64,000 nucleotides of DNA, taken from contig NZ_JAUSRN010000001.1 in assembly GCF_030811855.1 (NCBI RefSeq), forward strand, positions 558,001 to 622,000. Direction: 5' to 3'. Position numbers and translations under genes: made by a program. The notes under the pieces were generated by a model. It had not been told where the DNA came from, did no database searches, and saw only the letters and a program-made list of their open reading frames with translations. The first letter of the stretch is position 1, and every line of letters starts with the position of its first letter. The DNA is from Variovorax paradoxus (GTDB taxonomy: Bacteria > Pseudomonadota > Gammaproteobacteria > Burkholderiales > Burkholderiaceae_C). This document shows, one piece after another, positions 24,707 through 33,453 of the stretch.

Positions 24707-24827
24707 CTGGTGCTCCTCGGAACGAGGACACAAGATGCCACTTTTTGCGGTCCGAGAAAAGAGGTGCGTTTCGCCGGATGGGTGTCGGCGGCCGTGCAAG
24801 TCGCCAAGCGACGGCCTGCCAGGCCCC

Positions 24828-27488
24828 TCAGGCCAGCGGCCGCAGCGCAACACCCATGTCGCGCCAGTGCTCGGGATGGCAGGTGAACAGCAGCACCTGG
24901 TGCCGCTGCGCCGCATCGAACAACGCGCGCTTCATCTGCGCGAGGCGGGGCGCATCGCTGTGGACCAGCGCATCGTCGAGGATCAGCAGCGTCGGGCGGC
25001 CCGCCTCTTGCAGCAGATCGGCATACGCGAAGCGGCTGATGAGCCGCAGCTGCTCGCGCGCACCGAAGCTCAGCTCCTGCAACTGGCCGCTCTCGGCGGC
25101 GCCGCTCCCGTTGATGCGTGTGAGCGTGGCGGGCGCAAGCTCCGCATCCATCTGCACGGTGGCGCCGGGCATCAGCAAAGGCAGGTAGTGCTGCATGCGC
25201 GATTGCAAGGGCGCCTGCAACCGGACCAGCGTTGCCTGGCGCTTTTGCTCCAGCTTGTGGCACAGCAGCGCAAGCGCATCGGCGCGGCGCCGCAGCTCGG
25301 CGTGCCGGCGCCGTGCCTGCATGAGCTGGCCGGCCAAGGCCTCCCGCTGTTCCTCGAGGCCCTGCGCGCCGGCCTGCTGCAGCGTGTTTTCAAGCAGCAG
25401 CAACTGCTCGCGGCGCAGCTGATGGCTGCGCGTGAGCTGCTCGATGCTGCGCTGCAGGCGGTCGATGTCCTGCAGCACGATGTCCGGCCGCGCGGCCTGC
25501 ACGTTGGCATTCGTCTGGTCGATGCGCGCGGTCAGCGCCTCGGCCTCGGCGCCCACGGCCAGCCATTGCTGCGTGGCCTGGGCGTGGCGCTGCTGCCGGC
25601 CCGGGTCCGCGAGCGCAGCCCGTGCCGCCGCGAGTTCGCGTAGAGCCGATGCGCTCGCCTCCTGCGCCGCCGATTGCCGGCGCAGCGCTTCGGCGAGGGA
25701 TTTCTGCGCCGCCTGCTCGGCCGCCACCGCAGCTTGCTGCGCGGACTCGGCCTCTTCGATCGACAAAGCGGATTCGGCCGCCGCCGCAGGCAGGCGCTCG
25801 CAGGCCGCTTGCGCGGTGGCGATGCGCGATTGCGCCTGTGCGAGTTCATCGCGCAGCGCCTCCAGCCCGCGCGGCGCGACGATGCCGAGAGCCTGTTGCG
25901 CGAGTTTGATCTGCGCATCGAGGTCGGCCGAGGCGCCGAGCCGCGATCGTGCCTGCGCGATGCCGTCCACGCCCAAAGACAGCAGCGCCGCGTGCAACGC
26001 ATCGCGCGCATCGGCGTGCGACCGCGCAAGCGCCACGAGGTCGTCGCCGCCCGGCGTGATGACCAGCTGACCGCCGCCCGGCAGATGCAGCGTGACGGGT
26101 GCGTCGATGAGCCGTTCGCCCTCGCCGCGCAGGCCGTGGATCTGGTCGCGTGCCTGCAATTCGAGCGTCTGGCCCTCGGGCAGCACGAACTGCAGCCGCG
26201 TGGCCACGGCCTGTCGGCGCAGATCGGCATCGTGCGCGGCACGCTCGAGCTTCTGCAATTGCTCGACATCGCCGGCGCGGATTTTTGGCGCCACTGCGGC
26301 GGCGGCTAGCAACGTTGCCAGCCGCGCGTGCGCCTCCTCCGCACGCGCGAGGCTCTCGGCGCTTCGCGCCGCATCGGCCTGTGCCTGTTGCAGCAGCTGC
26401 CCGAGATTGCGGCGCTGCGCCTCCTGGCTGGCGCTGCGCCAGGCGTCGCGGGCACCGTCGACGCGGCGCTGGGCGTCTGCCGCGTTCTGGCGCGCGTGGG
26501 CCACGGCGGCGTCGCTGTCCTGCAGCTGCGTGGCCGCCTCTTCGCACGCACGCTCGCGCGTTTGCGCTTCGGCCTGCTGATGCGCGAGCCCGGCGAATTC
26601 TGTCGCTAGCAGCTCGCGGGTCTCCTGCAGCTGTCGCCATCTTGCGCGGTCGTTGCGCAATTGCTCTTGGCCGGCTTGCAGCGCGCCGTTGCGGCGTTGC
26701 GCGGCGAGCAGCTCCTCGCGCAGCGTTTCCCAGGGTTTGGCCATTTCGTCAGCCTGGTGCTGCTGTCGCATCTGCGCGAGCTGGTCGACCTGCTGTCGGT
26801 AGGTGGCGACCTGCGCGTCGATGGCGCCGAGCTCCGCCTCCAGCGCCGCCACCTGCGCAATGGCCTCGGCATGGGCGGCGCGTGGCTTGCCGGTCGAGGT
26901 CAGGAGCTCGTCGCGCTGGGCGCGCAGGCTGTCGAGGATCGCGTCGCCGCCGCTCGCGGCCAATTCCGCCGCCGAATCGCCGCCCGGGTCGCGCAGCGCA
27001 TCGTGCAGATGGTCGCGCGCGTGGCTCACGTCCAACTCCTGCCCGCGCCCCTGCTCCACCCACAGCAGGCCCGGGATGCCCCAGTTCTCCGGCTTGCTCG
27101 CGCCCTTGCTGGCAAAGGAGAAGCCGAACAGATGGGCCAGGTGGTCTTCTGCGTCGGTGCCGTCGAACGAGCGCGCGCCCGCGGCCAAGGTGCAGCGCTT
27201 CTTGCCGAGAAAGCTCTTCACGAGCCGGTGGTCCTGCCCGTCGAGCAGAAAATCGAGCTCGACCAGCGGTGCCGCGCCGCTGCCCTCGCCCCAAGGCCGC
27301 AGGTCTTCCACGGCCGTGGAGCGGTGGCGCTCGAAGAAGGCCGCGCGGATGGCGCGCACCAGCGTGCTCTTGCCCGCCTCGTTGGGCGCGGCCAGGATGT
27401 TGAGGCCGGGCTCGAAGCCGCCGAGCTCGAGCGGTGAGCGAAAGCGCCGCAGCTGCTCGACCCGCAGTCGGGTGATCTGCAGCTTCAT
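24828..27488 (-). CDS. SbcC/YhaN-like AAA ATPase, DNA repair
   Basis: This 886-residue SMC-like ATPase has Walker A APNEAGKST at 34-42. The long Ala/Gln/Arg-rich middle region is predicted coiled coil. The C-terminal ABC half shows LSFGAREQLRLISRFAYADLL and Walker B LLILDDALVHSD. I see no CxxC zinc hook, so it resembles the short SbcC-like YhaN/RecF-type proteins rather than classical SbcC. The ATGA start overlaps the stop of the phosphoesterase gene, so the two almost certainly form one nuclease complex acting on broken or hairpin DNA ends. Ku genes follow on the same strand. Confidence 0.9.
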   Translation of the reverse strand: MKLQITRLRVEQLRRFRSPLELGGFEPGLNILAAPNEAGKSTLVRAIRAAFFERHRSTAVEDLRPWGEGSGAAPLVELDFLLDGQDHRLVKSFLGKKRCTLAAGARSFDGTDAEDHLAHLFGFSFASKGASKPENWGIPGLLWVEQGRGQELDVSHARDHLHDALRDPGGDSAAELAASGGDAILDSLRAQRDELLTSTGKPRAAHAEAIAQVAALEAELGAIDAQVATYRQQVDQLAQMRQQHQADEMAKPWETLREELLAAQRRNGALQAGQEQLRNDRARWRQLQETRELLATEFAGLAHQQAEAQTRERACEEAATQLQDSDAAVAHARQNAADAQRRVDGARDAWRSASQEAQRRNLGQLLQQAQADAARSAESLARAEEAHARLATLLAAAAVAPKIRAGDVEQLQKLERAAHDADLRRQAVATRLQFVLPEGQTLELQARDQIHGLRGEGERLIDAPVTLHLPGGGQLVITPGGDDLVALARSHADARDALHAALLSLGVDGIAQARSRLGASADLDAQIKLAQQALGIVAPRGLEALRDELAQAQSRIATAQAACERLPAAAAESALSIEEAESAQQAAVAAEQAAQKSLAEALRRQSAAQEASASALRELAAARAALADPGRQQRHAQATQQWLAVGAEAEALTARIDQTNANVQAARPDIVLQDIDRLQRSIEQLTRSHQLRREQLLLLENTLQQAGAQGLEEQREALAGQLMQARRRHAELRRRADALALLCHKLEQKRQATLVRLQAPLQSRMQHYLPLLMPGATVQMDAELAPATLTRINGSGAAESGQLQELSFGAREQLRLISRFAYADLLQEAGRPTLLILDDALVHSDAPRLAQMKRALFDAAQRHQVLLFTCHPEHWRDMGVALRPLA

Positions 27489-28633
27489 GGCTTGCGCGCC
27501 TGTGCGAAGTCCGCAGCCGGTGCGCGCTGCGCGAGCTCGGCCGCCAGCAGCGCCAGCGCATCCTGCGCCACGCGTGCCTCAGGTGAATCGGCGCGGACCT
27601 GCGCATCGCGCAGTTCCTGCACCACCTCGCCCAGGTAGCCGTCGGCCTGCATGCCGGCAATGTCTTCGTCGGTGGGTACGAGCCGCAGCGCCGACAGGTC
27701 GACCTGCAGATGGCGGGCCCTGGCTTCGGCGCGGCCGATGGCCGCCTGCAGGCGCTGCAGCCCCGCAACGTCGACCTGGCCCCGCACGTGCAGGTCGGCC
27801 ACGTCCTGCGAATCCAACTGATCCAGTTGCGCGATCAATGCATGCCCGTCGCTCGGAACCTGCAGCACCGAGACGATCGATTGCCAGCGAAAACTGGCGA
27901 CCGCAAGCGGCGTCACCTGCGGCTCGGCGCCCGGTGCGGCAATGTCCACCAGCAGCGCCTGGCCCGCTCCGTTGTCCTTGAAGCGGTCCGGCTCGGGCGT
28001 GCCGGCGTACCAGGTGCGCGCGTCGATGCGCTTGCTGCCGTGCCAGTCGCCGAGCGCAAGGTAGTCGAGCCGCGCTATCGATGCGCGATCGGGGGCAATG
28101 GGGTTCGCCGAGTCGATGTCTTCCGAGAGCAGGCCCTGCACGCTGCCGTGCGCCAAGCCGATGCGCAGCATGTCCGCGGGCGTTTCGGCCGCGTCGAACC
28201 AGGCCGTGAGGTCATTGTAGGTGTGGCGCTGCGTGAGCGGCGCGGGCAGCACCGCAAAGCCCTGCGACTCGAACACGCGCACCTCGGGCGCCAGCAGCGC
28301 ATGGACGTTCGGCGGCACCGCGCCCAGCCGCTGTGCGCGCGTCCACACGCTTTCGGCCAGCGCGGCGTCATGGTTGCCGGGGATCATGAGCCAGAGGCCC
28401 GCATAGCCCGCCAGTGCATTGAACAGCCGACGCAGCGTGCGCTCCGAGACGGTCTGCACGTCGAAAACGTCACCGGCCACGAGCACCGCGTCCACCCGGT
28501 GCTCGGTGGCCAGTGCCGCGAGCCGCTCGACCACGGTGATGCGCGCCTCCGCCAGGATCGGTGCGTGCTCGGGATCGAAGGTCGCGAACTGACGGCCGAT
28601 CTGCCAGTCGGCGGAGTGAAGAAAGCGTGTCAT
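27485..28633 (-). CDS. SbcD-like metallophosphoesterase, DNA repair nuclease subunit
   Basis: This 382-residue protein has the Mre11/SbcD phosphoesterase motifs in order: HSADWQ (6-11), GDVFD (54-58), GNHD (86-89), LAHGS and GDWHG. These bind two metal ions for phosphodiester cleavage. It is the upstream partner of the SbcC-like ATPase and overlaps its start by four bases. Together they form the bacterial counterpart of Mre11-Rad50. The adjacent Ku genes suggest processing of ends before joining. Confidence 0.92.
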   Translation of the reverse strand: MTRFLHSADWQIGRQFATFDPEHAPILAEARITVVERLAALATEHRVDAVLVAGDVFDVQTVSERTLRRLFNALAGYAGLWLMIPGNHDAALAESVWTRAQRLGAVPPNVHALLAPEVRVFESQGFAVLPAPLTQRHTYNDLTAWFDAAETPADMLRIGLAHGSVQGLLSEDIDSANPIAPDRASIARLDYLALGDWHGSKRIDARTWYAGTPEPDRFKDNGAGQALLVDIAAPGAEPQVTPLAVASFRWQSIVSVLQVPSDGHALIAQLDQLDSQDVADLHVRGQVDVAGLQRLQAAIGRAEARARHLQVDLSALRLVPTDEDIAGMQADGYLGEVVQELRDAQVRADSPEARVAQDALALLAAELAQRAPAADFAQARKP

Positions 28634-28719
28634 CAGGGGTCGGTTAAATTCCGCAGATTCAGACGGCCAGCGGATCGTCCGACGTCGAAGTCGAGCCGCA
28701 GAACTTCCAGGATCAGAAC

Positions 28720-29145
28720 ATGAAAAAATCGGATGCGAGCCCCAGCCTGCCGGCCTCGGAACTCATCTCCCAAAGAATCGTCGACCTCGCGGACTGGCGC
28801 GGCGAAACCCTCGGCAGAATGCGCAAGCTCATCAAGGAGGCAGATCCGGAAGTCATCGAGGAATGGAAGTGGATGGGCACGCCGGTGTGGTCGCACGACG
28901 GCATCCTCTGCACCGGCGAATCCTACAAGGACAAGGTGAAGCTTACCTTTGCCAAGGGTGCGTTCCTGGAGGACCCGGCCGGCCTCTTCAACGCGAGCCT
29001 GGACGGCAACATGCGCCGCGCCATCGACATCCATGAAGGCGAGAAGGTCGATGGGCCGGCCTTCAAGGCGCTCGTGCGCGAGGCAATCGCCCACAACACG
29101 GCGGGCAAGGCCTCGAAAAAATCCGCAACGAAGGCGAAGACCTGA
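28720..29145 (+). CDS. DUF1801-family protein
   Basis: This 141-residue small cytoplasmic protein has the DUF1801 core (LKK-like RMRKLIKEADPEVIEEWKWM, then GTPVWSHDGILCTGESYKDKVKLTF). It has a Lys-rich tail (KASKKSATKAKT). The family function is unclear. It is divergent from the SbcD-like gene and convergent with another DUF1801-family gene 24 bases away, which is an unusual pairing. An AGGA site precedes the ATG. Confidence 0.85.
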   Translation: MKKSDASPSLPASELISQRIVDLADWRGETLGRMRKLIKEADPEVIEEWKWMGTPVWSHDGILCTGESYKDKVKLTFAKGAFLEDPAGLFNASLDGNMRRAIDIHEGEKVDGPAFKALVREAIAHNTAGKASKKSATKAKT

Positions 29146-29148
29146 GCA

Positions 29149-29171
29149 GAAGCCGCGGGTGCAGCGGCTTC
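29149..29171. terminator. Hairpin between two convergent DUF1801 genes
   Basis: GAAGCCGC (29149-29156) and GCGGCTTC (29164-29171) form a perfect eight-pair stem with a seven-base loop, placed between two convergent stops. It can terminate in both directions, although no long T-run follows. Confidence 0.5.
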
Positions 29172-29544
29172 ACCAGAAGGCATCGTCTTCGCGTTCACGC
29201 ACCGTGCGTACGCGGTGCTCGGCCATCTTGCGGATAAGCGCTTCGGGCAGAGGCTCGTCATAGCGGATCTGCAGCATGCCCTTGGTGGTCTTGTGCGTTT
29301 CCAGTTCCTTGCTGAACGGCTCGAGCCCCGCCGCCGTCGGCGTGAAATTGAGATGCGCCTTGTGCGCGGAAAATGCGAAAAGAAAGCGGGGCTCCACGAA
29401 GAATGGGGTGCCCCACTTGATCGCTTCTTCGGCGTCCGGCGCAACGCTTTTGAGCAGCGCGTAGAGCCGGCGTAGATGCGGCTGGCCCTCTCGCGGCGCT
29501 GCGCGGATGTAGTCATCGATCGTTGCCGGACGTTGAGCTGTCAT
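29170..29544 (-). CDS. DUF1801/YdhG-family protein
   Basis: This 124-residue protein begins RPATIDDYIRAAP and contains AIKWGTPFFV and HLNFTPTAAGLEPF, the DUF1801 (YdhG-like) signatures. It is a relative, not a copy, of the convergent gene at 28720. The family has been linked loosely to iron-chaperone and AhpD-like neighbourhoods. I would not assign a function. Confidence 0.82.
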   Translation of the reverse strand: MTAQRPATIDDYIRAAPREGQPHLRRLYALLKSVAPDAEEAIKWGTPFFVEPRFLFAFSAHKAHLNFTPTAAGLEPFSKELETHKTTKGMLQIRYDEPLPEALIRKMAEHRVRTVREREDDAFW

Positions 29545-29710
29545 CTGTTTTTTTCCGTGACGGACGCATGATCGCTCCCCAAAGTCCGGGCGCCCCGTCT
29601 GTTTTCTCGTGACATCTTGGAACCTTCTTCACGGTCGCGATGTGCGCGGCCCCGCGAGGCCATGCGTTGGAAGTACATCGGGATTGTTCCCGGAACTTTC
29701 AGGAGATGAA

Positions 29711-30085
29711 ATGATTTTGACTCGAACTGGCCTCAAGCTGGCCCTCTCTGGCGCGTTGGCCGCCGGCGCTCTCTTCGGGGTGGCCTCGGCCACCGCGGGC
29801 ACAAGCTGGTCGGTGGGCGTGTCCGTACCGGGCGTGGTGGTGAGCAGCGAGCCGGCGCCGGTCTACTACGAACCCGCGCCTGCATATTCGCCGCCGCCCC
29901 CTGTCTACTACCAGCCAGCCCCGCCAGTGCGCTACCAGCCGGCACCTGCCTATGTTGCGCCAGCGCCGGTCTACTACGAGCCGGGTCCAAGCTGGGAGGA
30001 GCGCCGCGCCGACCGGCGCGAATGGCGCCGCCGCGAATGGGAGCGCCGCGAGCATTACCGCCGCTACGGCGACGACCGGTACTGA
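29711..30085 (+). CDS. Exported Pro/Tyr-rich repeat protein
   Basis: This 124-residue protein has a signal peptide (cleavage after ASATA). The middle, residues about 45-95, consists of imperfect repeats of the type PVYYEPAPAY and PVRYQPAPAY. The C-terminus is very Arg/Glu-rich (ADRREWRRREWERREHYRR). The AGGAG site at 29701 fixes the ATG at 29711. Similar small envelope proteins are common in Burkholderiales and have no assigned function. Confidence 0.82.
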   Translation: MILTRTGLKLALSGALAAGALFGVASATAGTSWSVGVSVPGVVVSSEPAPVYYEPAPAYSPPPPVYYQPAPPVRYQPAPAYVAPAPVYYEPGPSWEERRADRREWRRREWERREHYRRYGDDRY

Positions 30086-30121
30086 TCTTCCGGGGGCGCC
30101 CGGTCCGCTCGAGCGGCAGCC

Positions 30122-30517
30122 TCACCGAGGCGAATCAGGCGCCCTGGCAATCACGTCGATTTCCACCAATGCACCCAGCGGCAGGCGCGACACCTCGACG
30201 CAGGCCCGCGCGGGAAATGCGCTCGGAAAGTAGCGGGCGTAGACCGCGTTCACTGAAGCGAAGTCGTCCATGTTCGTCAGGTAGACCGTCGCTCGAACGA
30301 CCCGGTCGAGGCCCGAGCCTCCGGCCCGCAGAATCGCTTCGATGTTCTTGAGCGCGCGGTCGGCCTGCTCGGCGGCATCCGCACCGGCGAGCGCGCCGGT
30401 GGCCGGATCGAGCGCAACCTGGCCCGACGTCCAGAGCCACCCGTCGAGAAGCACACCCTGCGAGTACGGACCGACGGCGGAAGGAGCCTCTGCGGTTTGG
30501 ACGATGGTCTTGCCCAT
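30122..30517 (-). CDS. ridA: RidA/YjgF-family enamine-imine deaminase
   Basis: This 131-residue protein has the whole RidA fold: AEAPSAVGPYSQGVLLDGWLW at the N-terminus, SGQVALDPATG, and the end block RACVEVSRLPLGALVEIDVIA with the catalytic-type Arg. RidA hydrolyses reactive 2-aminoacrylate-type imines formed by PLP enzymes. It stands alone here. The start at 30517 gives MGKTIVQT. Confidence 0.9.
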   Translation of the reverse strand: MGKTIVQTAEAPSAVGPYSQGVLLDGWLWTSGQVALDPATGALAGADAAEQADRALKNIEAILRAGGSGLDRVVRATVYLTNMDDFASVNAVYARYFPSAFPARACVEVSRLPLGALVEIDVIARAPDSPR

Positions 30518-30634
30518 GGCTTTCTCCCACGCGGCCGTGCAATGAGAGTCTTCCGGCCGCCGGCCCCGCAACCGAATCGGGAATATGCGCCTGAAGCGAC
30601 CAGCGAGCAAGAACGAGCGCTACCCCGGGACCGG

Positions 30635-30919
30635 TCACCTCGCGCGCCAGGGCCGGCGAGGTTCCCGCGCCACGTAGACCAGCGCCGCGATCAGGCCCAC
30701 CCCCGCGATGGCGCACCACGCCGTCGCAGGGCTGCGCAAAGCGAGCGCCCATGACGAGCGGGCGCGTCTTGGCGCCAGGCCCGAAGCGGCCTGCCCCAGT
30801 GGCGTGAGCGGCCGCGCGGTGTTCGGATCTTCTTCGCTCTCGAGCATCGCCTTGGAAATTTCCAGCGGCGTCAGTTCATCGGCAATGGGTCCGGAGAGAG
30901 ATGGCTCGTTGGCGCTCAT
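30635..30919 (-). CDS. Small single-pass membrane protein, unknown function
   Basis: This 94-residue protein has a polar N-terminal part (SANEPSLSGPIADELTPLEIS) and one predicted membrane helix near the C-terminus (SPATAWCAIAGVGLIAALVYVA). It ends in basic residues, which suggests the tail stays in the cytoplasm. I do not recognise the family. The ATG at 30919 lacks a strong ribosome site, so the call is moderate. Confidence 0.6.
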   Translation of the reverse strand: MSANEPSLSGPIADELTPLEISKAMLESEEDPNTARPLTPLGQAASGLAPRRARSSWALALRSPATAWCAIAGVGLIAALVYVAREPRRPWRAR

Positions 30920-31039
30920 GAGAAGACCTTTCGTCGGGCGGTTGGAGTTTTGCGAGCTTCGGCCACATTCTTGCCAAACCTGCACAGCCGGCAACGAAGA
31001 TCCGCGTAGGCCGAGGGCGCACGCGCACGCGAGGGCGCC

Positions 31040-31633
31040 TCAAGCCAGCCCGAGCTCCGGGCCATAGAGCGCCCTGGCCCAGTCCGGCAGGTCCTCAGAG
31101 GCGGCGATCACCTGGCCCTTGGTGAAGGCGATGAGGCGCCGCGCCGGCATGTTGAGCCCGGAGTTGTCGTACACGAAGGCGTGGTCGGCCAGCAGCACGG
31201 CTTCGCGGATCAGTGGCTGGTTGCGCTCGAACCGCTCTCTGATCTTGTCTTCGGGCACGTCGTGCCCGCCCTCGTCCACCCGCTGCGCCACGCGGCTGAC
31301 CGAGAGCTCCGGCCGGCGCACGTTGATGTGATAGACCACGACCCTGAATCCCGCCGCCTGGGCGTCGCGGATCAGTTCCAGCTTGGATGGATGGGAGAAC
31401 GTGGATTCAGAGACGAAGCTGATGCCCTTCTCCAGGGCCTGCCTGCGCCGGCTTTCGGCAATGGCGGCTGCACGGTAGGCCGCGGCCATCGAGGAATCGC
31501 CGAGTTCCTCGCGTTGGATCAGGTCGGCATTGATGAACAGCGCCTTGATCCGGGGGCGTATGACGAGTTCATGGAAGGTCGTCTTGCCGGCGCCATTCGG
31601 GCCGGCCAACATGATCATCGTCGGACGGCTCAC
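31040..31633 (-). CDS. Zeta-toxin-like P-loop kinase
   Basis: This 197-residue protein has Walker A GPNGAGKT (11-18) at the start of a zeta-toxin/uridine-kinase-like fold. FINADLIQREEL and SFVSESTFSHPSKLELI follow, both typical of zeta toxins and YbjI-type relatives. Zeta toxins phosphorylate UDP-N-acetylglucosamine and block cell-wall synthesis. The GTG start at 31633 is seven bases after the stop of the upstream ParD-like gene, forming an antitoxin-toxin pair. The toxic activity is inferred from family and context. Confidence 0.85.
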   Translation of the reverse strand: MSRPTMIMLAGPNGAGKTTFHELVIRPRIKALFINADLIQREELGDSSMAAAYRAAAIAESRRRQALEKGISFVSESTFSHPSKLELIRDAQAAGFRVVVYHINVRRPELSVSRVAQRVDEGGHDVPEDKIRERFERNQPLIREAVLLADHAFVYDNSGLNMPARRLIAFTKGQVIAASEDLPDWARALYGPELGLA

Positions 31634-31640
31634 ACGGTGC

Positions 31641-31997
31641 TCAACGCTTCACCGCGGGGGTGCCGAACACCAGTCGATCCTTGTCATCGAGCCCCACGCC
31701 CACGCCGCGGCGGCGGCGGTCTCGCCAGAAGTCCTCTTCCACGGCGGTGGCGGGTGCATCGGCCATGGCCTGGATGAAGTCGTCCTGCCCGGCTTCGGCG
31801 AGCGAATCGAGCGACAGCGGCTCCAGACCGCGCAAGGCCATCTCGACCCGGGAATAGCCGACTTGCGGATCGCGCTCCATGGCGCGCCCAATGCGTAGCC
31901 AGTGCTCGGCCTGGCCGGAAATCGACCGGCTGTTCACCCGCGCCGCATCGCGCAGCGCCTTCATTTCCATGTCTGAAATCTTGACTGCCTGGCTCAT
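31641..31997 (-). CDS. ParD-like antitoxin of the zeta-type system
   Basis: This 118-residue protein begins with a ribbon-helix-helix-like segment: AVKISDMEMKALRDAARVNSRSISGQAEHWLRIGRAME. It resembles the 'ParD-like TA antitoxin' group that commonly precedes zeta-like toxins in proteobacteria. The C-terminal half probably binds the toxin. The AT-rich stretch upstream (about 32115-32155) likely carries the autoregulated promoter, shared with a divergent small gene. Confidence 0.8.
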   Translation of the reverse strand: MSQAVKISDMEMKALRDAARVNSRSISGQAEHWLRIGRAMERDPQVGYSRVEMALRGLEPLSLDSLAEAGQDDFIQAMADAPATAVEEDFWRDRRRRGVGVGLDDKDRLVFGTPAVKR

Positions 31998-32167
31998 AGA
32001 GGAATTCCTGAGGTTCCATTTTGCAACCGCAAGGAGCAAACTGCAACCCTGCAGGTAATCAAGACTGGGGAAGTCCCGAATCCCCAATCGCCAACTGAAC
32101 GACCACCAAGCCGGCTCCTAGATTACAGTACTAAAGTTCACATTTAATCCAACCAACAGGTCCATCC

Positions 32168-32425
32168 GTGCCCTACTACGAACTGAAGATTGGCCACCAA
32201 ACCGGTCTGGTCCAGGTTGCCCAGGACCTCGTCTGCTACACCGCGACGCTGTACTGGATGCCTCAGCGCCGATCGCCGAAAGCGCCGGACGAGGTCAACT
32301 CCACGCCGCTTGAGCACCACCAGACCTTCGGGGCCTCGGAAGCGGAGGCACTCGAATCGCTGCGCACGTGGGCGGACGACAACTTCGAGTCGGTCAGCGA
32401 GTTCGTACAGATCGGAACGCAGTAG
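32168..32425 (+). CDS. Small hypothetical protein
   Basis: This 85-residue protein starts at a GTG with an AGG site seven bases upstream. It begins PYYELKIGHQTGLVQVAQDL and ends SVSEFVQIGTQ. It has no signal peptide or membrane segment. I do not recognise the family. It is divergent from the antitoxin-toxin pair. Confidence 0.6.
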   Translation: MPYYELKIGHQTGLVQVAQDLVCYTATLYWMPQRRSPKAPDEVNSTPLEHHQTFGASEAEALESLRTWADDNFESVSEFVQIGTQ

Positions 32426-32457
32426 GGTGCACCTTCACGCCCCGGCGGGCGAATCCC

Positions 32458-33015
32458 TCACGACGCAACCTTCGAAACCTGCCTGTGCAGCGGCGGACGC
32501 CGGCGTTCGCGCTCCCTTGCAGCGCCAACCTCCTTCGAGATGGACGAGACCACGGTGGCCCATTCTTCCGCCGTGAGCAGCAGCGCCGTGTGCGAATGCA
32601 GGAGCGTGTCCTCCTTGTCCAGGTGCACGGACATGAGCTTGCGGTGCTGCTGCAACAAGGACTCGGCTTTTGCGGCTGCGCCCATGTCGCCGGCTTCGGC
32701 AAGCTTCAAGGCGGCCTTGGCCTGCGAGAGAAGGCTGCTGCAGTGCTCGCTTTCCGCGTCGAGTTCACCCAGGAGCTCGTCGGCTTCGCCCGACCTCCCG
32801 CGCAGCATGTTCAGCATGACGACGCCCTTGGGGCGATGCGTCGCTTCTTCGAAGGCTTCGAGACGTTCGATGACCCTGATGGCGGACGCCGCCCGCCGAC
32901 GCACGCACGCCTCGTCCTCCTCGGTCTTCATCACGGTGTGAAGTCGGGCCAACAACTCCCGGGTGCGAGCGTGCTCGGCGCGCAGGATGGCCCACGCGCA
33001 TTCGGCTGCCAACAT
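32458..33015 (-). CDS. Hemerythrin-like (HHE-domain) protein
   Basis: This 185-residue helical protein has His and Glu residues spaced as in hemerythrin-like cation-binding domains: AEHARTREL near the N-terminus, EEATHRPKG, ESEHCSSLL and HRKLMSVHLDKEDTLLHSH. These would bind a di-iron centre for oxygen, NO or redox sensing. The ATG at 33015 has a strong AAAGGAG site. It is monocistronic, with no partner suggesting its signal. Confidence 0.75.
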   Translation of the reverse strand: MLAAECAWAILRAEHARTRELLARLHTVMKTEEDEACVRRRAASAIRVIERLEAFEEATHRPKGVVMLNMLRGRSGEADELLGELDAESEHCSSLLSQAKAALKLAEAGDMGAAAKAESLLQQHRKLMSVHLDKEDTLLHSHTALLLTAEEWATVVSSISKEVGAARERERRRPPLHRQVSKVAS

Positions 33016-33156
33016 GCTTCATCTCCTTTGGACCAGCGACTTGCCTTATCCCAAATTGCTCAAATTGCTGCGAAGTCGAACCAATAACACCATGGTTCTA
33101 CGCCGTTGCGGGAGGCACTGCAAGTCCATCGAGGCGCGAAGTGCAGACGAAGAGAA

Positions 33157-33453
33157 TCAGCCGCGTGAACGCAAATGGCGCATTGGAAGAACGTCGTAAC
33201 GCGCACCGCCGTCGGTCACCATCGGGTCTTGCGAGGCCAAGGCCTTGACGTCCACGTCGTCGGCAACCTGGTAGAGCGACAAGCCCCATCCTCCCGCCGG
33301 ATCATCCACGGGCCCGTGCGCGACCACGATGCCCTTGTCGAGCAGATCGTTCAGGAAAGCGCCATGACGTTTCATCAGGTCGACTTCCTCGGGCGTCATC
33401 GTCGCCAAAAAATCGGTGCGCGGAGGCAAGAACTTGCACAGGTAGTATTTCAT
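33157..33453 (-). CDS. YCII-family protein
   Basis: This 98-residue protein begins MKYYLCKFLPPR and contains MKRHGAFLNDLLDKGIVVAHGPVDD, the His/Asp-bearing YciI core. It ends in a hydrophobic strand and VLPMRHL. YciI-like proteins have a ferredoxin-like fold and mostly unknown or dehydrochlorinase-like activity. An AAGGAAAC site precedes the ATG. Confidence 0.82.
   Translation of the reverse strand: MKYYLCKFLPPRTDFLATMTPEEVDLMKRHGAFLNDLLDKGIVVAHGPVDDPAGGWGLSLYQVADDVDVKALASQDPMVTDGGARYDVLPMRHLRSRG

Noticed and set aside
26150-27403. A 417-codon Arg/Ala/Pro-rich plus-strand frame
   Set aside because: It lies opposite the SbcC-like coiled coil, and its biased composition is that of an antisense frame in high-GC DNA.
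29711-30085. The repeats as a CRISPR-like or tandem DNA repeat
   Set aside because: The repeats follow the codon frame of a Pro/Tyr-rich protein, differ in DNA sequence and have no constant spacer.
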